NCBI GenBank assembly: GCA_024704765.1
Contig: JAKMXF010000199.1
Span: forward strand, 493,074 to 557,073
DNA length: 64,000 bases
Direction of reading: 5' to 3'
From: Oopsacas minuta
Taxonomy: Eukaryota > Porifera > Hexactinellida > Lyssacinosida > Leucopsacidae
In this document: positions 57,668 to 64,000 of the stretch, one piece after another
How positions within the stretch are numbered: position 1 is the first letter of the stretch
How the letters are laid out: each line of letters starts with the position of its first letter
The notes under the pieces: generated by a model
What the model was told of the DNA's origin: nothing
The model's database searches: none
The model's input: the letters and a program-made list of their open reading frames with translations, nothing else
Position numbers and translations under genes: made by a program

Positions 57668-60375
57668 CAGGGCCGTAGCCAGAGCGTAGTGTTAGGAGGG
57701 GATAAGTAAACTTTAGGGGGTGCTTGGATACTTAAGATTTTATATTAATTTTGTGGAGGCCAATGAACTAATGAACTACAATTCTATATTAATCTCATAA
57801 ATTTATATAATATCTAAAATAAACGAAGTCTTCTATCCTTCTTCCTAGAAAATTTCAAGAGGAACTTTTCAACATCCATTTTTTTCGTGGATCTAGATTC
57901 AAACGCAAGAAACACTAAATTGGAACATCTGATTTCCGACATATTTCTCTGTGGCCTACTAACTCTAGTGAGAACTGAGAACGAAGACTCACACATAGAA
58001 GTGCCACAACCAAACGTTGCTACAGTAGCAAACAAATTATATGTGTTATTAAACGGCTGTCGATACTTGTACAATTCTTTGAGTATATTCGTTTTATCTT
58101 TCATGAATTCCTTTACTACTGACAATTCTTCAATTGAGGGAAGCGAAATCCCAAGCTCTGATAAAGGGTACAACTTATCAATGTCAAATTCTTCGATCGA
58201 ATCAACTGCTTGTAATAACATTTTATTCTCGAAAAATCTCCTCTCGAATTCACGGCATGTTATATGAATTGTGTCTATGAATAATGATTCTAACATATCA
58301 TGTTCTTTTGTTGTAGATTCGGTAAGAATATAATCGTTATATAAACAGTTAGGTTTTTTGCGTCTAATTGAACGAGACATATCATCTTCACCATGCAGTA
58401 GTATACTTTTGGCCTCGCTAACTATCCCACTAAATGCATCTGGATTTTGAAGCTTATTCATGTTTTTAAATACAGAATTGATAATTTCCATGCCGTTTTT
58501 TAAGCCTGCATCACGGGGTTGTAAGATCTTATCTGCTGGTTCTATTGTAAGTAGGAGCTTTTTCATAAATATCAAACAAAAACGGAACTCTAACTTAATT
58601 AGTGTGGCCAACAAACCAGTACTCTGTACAACTTGCTCTCCACTAAATTCTGTGGAGTATTGGACTGTTCTAAGCAATTCAATAATAGTTTGATACAGTA
58701 GTTAGAATAAATAGCCTCAGTGATTTTCAAATGTCCTGACCATCTTTGTTCTAAAAGACGACCAATACGAGTTCCTGTATAAATTGATATAACTTTGACA
58801 TGATTCAGAAATAAGTGTAACATTCTACATTGGTCAAAAAATATCTTGAGTTCTGGAACTTCAGATATTAATTTCATAATTACCAAATGAAGTCGATGGT
58901 TGAAACAATGAACATACGGAACTTTTCGATGTAATTCCTCTTGAATGAGGGTTTGAACACCTCCTTTTCTACTACTCATTACAACTAGCGCCATCATAAC
59001 ACTGTGAAAGTAATCGTTTAGAATCCAATCCATTATTTCTCAAGATCTCCAATGTTAAATTAGTCATGGTTTTGGCATCTGAAGAGAGAGTGTTGCTACA
59101 TTAACTAAAGATTCAAAAACTTTATCTTTCCTAACATAACGAATTCCAATTGATACATGTACTATATTGTTACGATCTCTAGTGCCATCTTCAAGTAAAG
59201 TAAACCACGAGACATCAGCATCTAAAATTTCAAAATAATTTCTTCCCTAACTACTTCCGACATAATATCTATCACATCATTTTGAATATCTGGAGAAAGG
59301 TAATGAGCATTTTTAGGAATTCGTGTATAAATTTGAGCGAGTTTCGGGTCCTTTGTAAGTGTATATTCAAACAAGTTCCTGAATAATCCATGCTCGTATT
59401 TTCATCAATATCATGATTTCCACACAGAGCTAATTCATTGACAGCTAAAAATTGAACAATTTCAGCAATGGACCATATGTAATATCTATTTTTTCAAAAA
59501 CATTAGCACAAACTAATGTAGATATTTCTAGTTGGGATGATTCGCGAAGCTCTTTTTCGCATCAATTCGCCATTGCAGTAAGATGAACACGAGAATCAGC
59601 ATGTTTACAAAGTCCTTTGCTTTTTCTATTGCCGATTTCCAATTTTTAGATCCAATGTTTGTGAAGACACTTTCTTTAGTCCCGTGTGAGAGAAATTGAC
59701 GGCAGGGATAGCAAAATACAGCATCAAGGGATGGTGAATATTCCAACCAGGGAAATCTAATAAATCAATCTTGTTGAAAACCACGGCCAATAGAACCCTT
59801 CGGATAAATCAATCCTTTAATTTGTGTAATGTTTCCTCCTAGAGTAGATATATCTGGTATTTCTTTGTTGATCGGATTATATATTTCAATAATATTCAAG
59901 GGATCAGAAAGAGAGCTATCAAAGGAAATAAAATTATCCATAGTAATATAATTACTAACTAAAATGAAGAGAAAATCAAAATTATTACCAATTCGACAGA
60001 ACTAAAGTTAAAAGGAGAAAGAACAGAAACAAAATTATTTGCATTATAAGAAAATATCAAAGGAGGATTCTTGATCATTTTAAAAAATCAAGAGACTACG
60101 TGTTTCTATGTAAGGTGATTATAGCCATGAGGAATGATTTCACAATTCGCACATCAAATGTAATAAACTGGAAGGAATATATGTTGTGATCATATAAAAA
60201 CAAAAACATAAATTCAATGGTCACTGTAAGAGCATCCAATGAATTAAGTATATTAACTAGCAATAGGAATTAGATAACTAGAATGTATAGTCAATAAAGA
60301 TCAATATAGCTTAGCAAAATTTACGGGGTGGTTAAATTTGGTAGGGGGGCTCAGCGCCCCCTAGCTACGGCCCTG
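57668..60375 (-). mobile_element. hAT transposon 4 inside the Helitron helicase
   Basis: Starts CAGGGCCGTAGCCAGAGCG and ends CCCCCTAGCTACGGCCCTG. It is 2708 bp with a perfect 8-bp duplication GCAAAGAT (57660-57667, 60376-60383). Removing it restores the helicase reading LAKIRSENKIALAVASSG without a break, about ten codons after Walker A. Confidence 0.96.
57814..59941 (-). pseudogene. hAT transposase (TTF finger type), decayed
   Basis: ATG at 59941 starts MDNFISFDSSLSDPLNIIEI. After a stop, WLEYSPSLDAVFCYPCRQFL and FTNIGSKNWKSAIEKAKDF form the TTF zinc finger. The catalytic core is partly lost: around 59280-59040 only short pieces (for example FETLLEDGTRDRNNIVHVSI-like sequence) remain. From 59033 it continues with VQTLIQEELHRKVPYVHCFN, HRLHLVIMKLISEVPELKIF and a LLEQRWSGHLKITEA segment (the TRW region). 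The last ORF (58677-57814) carries the dimerisation domain ATFGCGTSMCESSFSVLTRV near 57990. Several stops and shifts. It is less well preserved than hAT 1 and hAT 3, although the target duplication is perfect. Confidence 0.82.
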
Positions 60376-61742
60376 GCAAAGATACGAAGTGAAAACAAGA
60401 TAGCACTTGCTGTAGCATCTTCAGGCATTGCAGCAACATTATTGGAAGGAGGACGAACTGCTCACTCGACTTTTAAATTGCCACTAAACCTAACTCATGA
60501 AGATACTCCGATGTGCAACATCAAAAAGGGTTCTGGGATTGCAACCGTCTTGGAAAGGTGCCACCTCATCGTCTGGGATGAATGTATCATGTCACATAAG
60601 GAGGCGTTTGAAGCACTAGACCGAACACTAACGGACATACGAGAGAACATTATATTTGGAGGTACTCCTTTAGTCATCGCAGGAGATTTTCGTCAAACAC
60701 TGCCAGTTATTCCAAGAAGCATACCAGCTGATGAGCTACATGCATGTCTCAAGGGATCATACCTATGGCAACTGGTTGAAAAATTACACTTATCAACAAA
60801 CATGAGGGTGCACTTGCATAATGATACCACAGCTGGTCACTTTGCAAACATATTATCACAGGTGGTAATGGAACCCTGGCTCAGACTCGATTGATGGACA
60901 GATCACTTTCCCAGCAGAATTCGGGCATAATGTTGAAACAGGAGATGATCTAAAGGATAAAGTACACCCAAACATCATTCACCACTTTACAAACAAAAAA
61001 TGGCTCTGTGAAAGGGCTATACTAGCTTCAAGAAATGACAAAGTTGAAGCAATAAATATGTCTTTGCTTAACAAACTACCAGGTCTTAACATCACCTACA
61101 AATCAATAGACACCGTAGTGGAGCAGGATGATGCTGTACAATATCCAACGGAGTTTCTTAACTCCTTGCAACCACCAGGATTACCACCCCACAGCTCATC
61201 ACTCAAAATCGGTGCCCCTATCATGCTTATCAGAAACCTGGATGCTCCAAAGCTTTGCAATGGAACAAGACTGGCAGTGAAATCCATGATACCCCATGTA
61301 CATGAAGCTACAATTCTAACTGGACCTGCAACAGGAGAAGATGTACTTATCCCAGAATCCCACTCATCCCTGTAGACATGCCATTCGATTTCAAAAGACT
61401 CCAATTTCCAGTTAGGCTGAGTTTGGCGATGACCATGCAAGTGTTAAGGACAATCTTCAAAAGTGGTCGGTCCATACATGAAATCTATGTACTTTTCACA
61501 TGGACAGCTGTATGTGGACAGTTCTCGAGTAGGATCATCTCGAAATCTGTTGACACTGGCAAAGATGGAAAATGGAAGCATTGTGGATGCGCTTGCATTA
61601 AAAGAATAGATCGCATAGAGCTATGACATGCGAACGTGTAAAGTTCACAAACTCCAAAAAACAACGAAAGAGCCGAAGGCACAAAGAGAATCAAAAGAAA
61701 CTAAAAGAAAAAAGCAACACCATAGAGCAGCGATGCGGCTAG

Positions 61743-63090
61743 TACATGGTACAGTGTGGTTACATAAGTCTCTATATGGAAATTTGAAACAGACTTTGAA
61801 TATCTCTATCGTTTAATACTTCACATAGAACATTCCAGCTTGCATAATTTATGAAATGCTTTGCATTACATAGTATCTTAGTCAATATGTTTCGTTAATT
61901 CAATTACAGTGACAATGCTTTGTACAGTGTGCTTGTTGAATTCTATGTGTGAAAATAGAAACTAAGTTTGAAATATCTCTATCGTTTACTACTTCACATA
62001 GAACTTTCCAGCTTGCATAATTTATGAAATGCTTTGCATTACATAGTATCTTAGTCAATATGTTTCCTTAATTCAATTACAGTGACAATGCTTTGTACAG
62101 TGTGCTTGTTTAATTCAATGTCTAAAAAATAGAAACTAAGTTTGAAATATCTCTATCGTTTACTACTTCACATACAACTTTCCAGCTTGCATAAAATATC
62201 AAATGCTTTGCATTACATAGTATCATAGTCAATATGTTTCGTTAATTCAATTACAGTGACAATGCTTTGTACAGTGTGCTTGTTGAATTCTATGTGTGGA
62301 AAATAGAAACTAAGTTTGAAATATCTCTATCGTTTAGTACTTCACATAGAACTTTCCAGCTTGCATAATTTATGAAATGCTTTGCATTACATAGTATCTT
62401 AGTCAATATGTTTCTTAATTCAATTACAGTGACAATGCTTTGTACAGTGTGCTTGTTGAATTCTATGTGGGGGAAATAGAAACTAAGTTTGAAATATCTC
62501 TATCGTTTAGTACTTCACATAGAACTTTCCAGCTTGCATAATTTATGAAATGCTTTGCATTACATAGTATCTTAGTCAATATGTTTCGTTAATTCAATTA
62601 CAGTGACAATGCTTTGTACAGTGTGCTTGTTGAATTCTATGTGGGAAATAGAAACTAAGTTTGAAATATCTCTATCGTTTAGTACTTCACATAGAACTTC
62701 CAGCTTGCATTTTTGAAATGCTTTGCATTACATAGTATCTTAGTCAATATGTTTCCTTAATTCAATTACAGTGACAATGCTTTGTACAGTGTGCTTGTTG
62801 AATTCTATGTGTGGAAAATAGAAACTAAGTTTGAAATATCTCTATCGTTTACTACTTCACATAGAACTTTCCAGCTTGCATAATTTATGAAATGCTTTGC
62901 ATTACATAGTATCTTAGTCAATATGTTTCGTTAATTCAATTTCAGTGACAATCCTTTGTGCAGTGTGGTTATATAATTATATGTGTGGAAAATAGAAACT
63001 AAGTTTGAAATATCTCTATCGTTTACTACCTCACATAGAACTTTCCAGCTTGCATAATATATGAAATGCTTTGCACTACATAGTATCTTA
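61743..63090 (+). repeat. 174-bp satellite array, forward orientation
   Basis: Seven to eight highly similar units. The word ACAGTGACAATGCTTTGTAC recurs at 61906, 62079, 62253, 62426, 62600 and 62768, spaced 173, 174, 173, 174 and 168 bp. Other unit words are TTGAAATATCTCTATCGTTT, TAGTACTTCACATAGAACTT and GCATTACATAGTATCTTAGT. Copies are far more alike than those at 48.5-49.6 kb, so this part was homogenised or amplified more recently. Confidence 0.95.
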
Positions 63091-63091
63091 G

Positions 63092-63330
63092 TCAATAATT
63101 CACCGGATTCAAATCCAACAGAAAATCTATGGAGTATTTTGCAGGAGAAGTTGAATGAGATGAAACTCTCAACCAACCTCAATCAGTTAGCCGAAAATCT
63201 CTAGAGTGACTGGATGGACATTAATCCATTGATCTTGGAAAATTTAGTTGCTGGAATGCCAGCACGTATTGATACATGTATACAATTGAAAGGAGTATAT
63301 ATTGGAAAATAATTGTCTTCTTTTCTCAAT
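63092..63330 (+). pseudogene. Tc1-like transposase 3' fragment
   Basis: Directly after the satellite the frame reads NSPDSNPTENLWSILQEKLN, matching the SPDLNPIENLW motif with the catalytic Glu. It continues to a TAG at about 63203, then NPLILENLVAGMPARIDTCI and QLKGVYIGK at the end (63311). The first two thirds of the gene are missing. The ending is shared with the Tc1 copies at 24.5 and 53.7 kb. The junction at 63091 is abrupt (GTCAATA/ATTCACC), so satellite expansion or a deletion removed the left part. Confidence 0.85.
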
Positions 63331-64000
63331 TAATGGCAATAATAACATAAGTTGAAAGATACGACAATAATTACACTGTCCAACAAATTTTTAGCATTTT
63401 TTGCCTCTGGAATACACTGTAGTGTTTCTCATGTATTCAAGCACCCTGATTCCAAATATCCAATCATTTTTTCTCTATCAGGCAACGATTTGAAAAATTC
63501 AATATTTTGGGTTTTATCATTGTCCCAGTGTATTCCTATAAATATATCTCTTTAGATTGGCTAATCGAATGCATACTTATGATTTAATTACAATGAAAAT
63601 TGTCAATTGGTTTAGCATTTATTGTACAAATTTAGAAATGCTTGGAATGTGATTTTCTTTTGTATGTGGCATCAAGAATATCTCTTTTTAGTGACCAACA
63701 ATAATCAGCCATCATGTTTGGAGAGAATTTTCAATTGTGACGACTTTCCATTGTGCTTATATCTTGATGAAATCTTTCACCGTGTTCATCACTCACAGCA
63801 CCTAGATTTTCCGGAAAGAATTGCAAATGTGAGTGAAGAAAGTGTATTTTTAGAGACATATTACATCCCATTGTTCTGAATGCATCAAGTAGTGTCACAA
63901 CAATTTCTTCATAAATTGGTGATTTCTTAGTTCCTAAAAGTTCTCATTTAAAGATTTGAATGAATTCCATGCTGCTTTCTCGACAGAATTTAGACATGTT
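63331..64000. other. Right-edge sequence, not recognised
   Basis: Two plus-strand open frames (63352-63555 and 63622-63879) contain no motif that I recognise. The second reads NQPSCLERIFNCDDFPLCLY. They may be the start of another decayed repeat that continues beyond the window. Confidence 0.3.

Larger units (their letters stand above)
54541..61626 (+). pseudogene. Helitron RepHel protein, frameshifted and interrupted
   Basis: Starts with a basic N-terminus (MTKKRSRINDSAKRIRDTAR), then Cys-containing and nucleotide-poor regions. The N-terminal Helitron-like domain ends VRNYGRPDLFITFTCNPLWP. The Rep nuclease has the HUH motif KRGLPHSHILIWL (about 56125-56160) and the tyrosine motif SIKYVCKYISKGTD (about 56555). 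The PIF1-type SF1 helicase has LDAPGGTGKTFLINLILAKI (Walker A, 57610-57665). After the hAT it continues as SENKIALAVASSGIAATLL, IVWDECIMSHKEAF (Walker B), VIAGDFRQTLPVIP and RNLDAPKLCNGTRLAVKS, with LQFPVRLSLAMTMQ near 61400. Frameshifts or stops lie near 55080, 55980, 56310, 57120, 57210, 57355, 60870 and 61375. All key motifs are still readable, so inactivation is not ancient. Confidence 0.9.
54541..61742 (+). mobile_element. Helitron carrying a hAT in its helicase
   Basis: A rolling-circle transposon defined by its Rep/helicase gene. The 3' limit is placed at CTAG (61739-61742), the Helitron-type CTRR end. The 174-bp satellite begins immediately after it. A clear hairpin just upstream of CTAG was not seen, so the terminus is a proposal. 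The 5' end is unknown; 54541 is the first ATG. About 4.5 kb is Helitron and 2708 bp is the hAT insertion. Confidence 0.8.

Noticed and set aside
57887-58267. 126-codon plus ORF inside hAT 4
   Set aside because: Antisense of the hAT dimerisation domain, which is clearly on the minus strand.
61743-63090. Possible histone or small-RNA gene cluster because of the regular period
   Set aside because: Units contain no coding frame and no RNA polymerase III boxes that I can see. It behaves as satellite DNA.
1-64000. tRNA or rRNA genes
   Set aside because: No sequence with a convincing B box (GGTTCGANTCC) plus cloverleaf, and no rRNA core words, was seen by eye. A tRNAscan-SE or Infernal run would be decisive.

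Overview
This window is AT-rich eukaryotic DNA, most likely from an invertebrate animal. The pointers are a predicted GT-AG intron, several satellite families, and a dense population of DNA (class II) transposons typical of animal genomes. The species cannot be named from the sequence. There is no bacterial-style gene organisation, no recognisable tRNA or rRNA gene and no convincing complete host gene. Only a weak candidate for the last exons of a host gene was seen (36.2-36.4 kb, minus strand). No reverse transcriptase, integrase or gag domain was recognised, so the recognisable mobile DNA is entirely class II.

Layout from left to right. 0-0.4 kb: end of a Tc1 element. 0.65-2.8 kb: decayed, unclassified transposase-like gene. 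3.5-4.4 kb: 46-bp minisatellite. 4.5-5.3 kb: remnant with Ulp1-protease and PHD-finger sequence. 6.5-9.9 kb: P-element/THAP9-like remnant split by a hAT element (7041-9735). 12.0-16.5 kb: old Tigger/pogo element split by a young intact Tigger (13421-15497). 17.3-20.0 kb: 138-bp tandem repeat, then a third Tigger. 20.9-24.8 kb: non-autonomous hAT, then a Mutator-like gene split by a Tc1 element. 25-28.5 kb: no recognisable gene. 28.5-29.3 kb: hAT remnant. 29.5-36.1 kb: mariner split by a second copy of the young Tigger (29606-31682) and by a hAT (32229-35511). 37.6-39.2 kb: FLYWCH/MULE-type remnant. 40.3-42.7 kb: short tandem repeat, then a RAG1/Transib-like transposase pseudogene. 43.8-63.1 kb: block of 174-bp satellite invaded by a Tc1 that itself carries a hAT, a 919-bp palindrome, two more Tc1/mariner elements, and a Helitron with a hAT in its helicase. 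63.1-64 kb: Tc1 fragment, then unassigned sequence.

The main theme is transposon nesting. Many insertions can be proved from the sequence: removing the inner element plus one target-site duplication restores a continuous transposase or helicase reading frame. Four hAT elements sit in the coding regions of other transposons (P-like, mariner, Tc1, Helitron). Two of these lie within a few codons of the DE(T/S) motif that carries the first catalytic Asp. The two young Tigger copies have the same length (2077 bp), identical 512-residue open reading frames, and termini in which I saw no difference, so they moved recently. Almost everything else is broken by stops and frameshifts.
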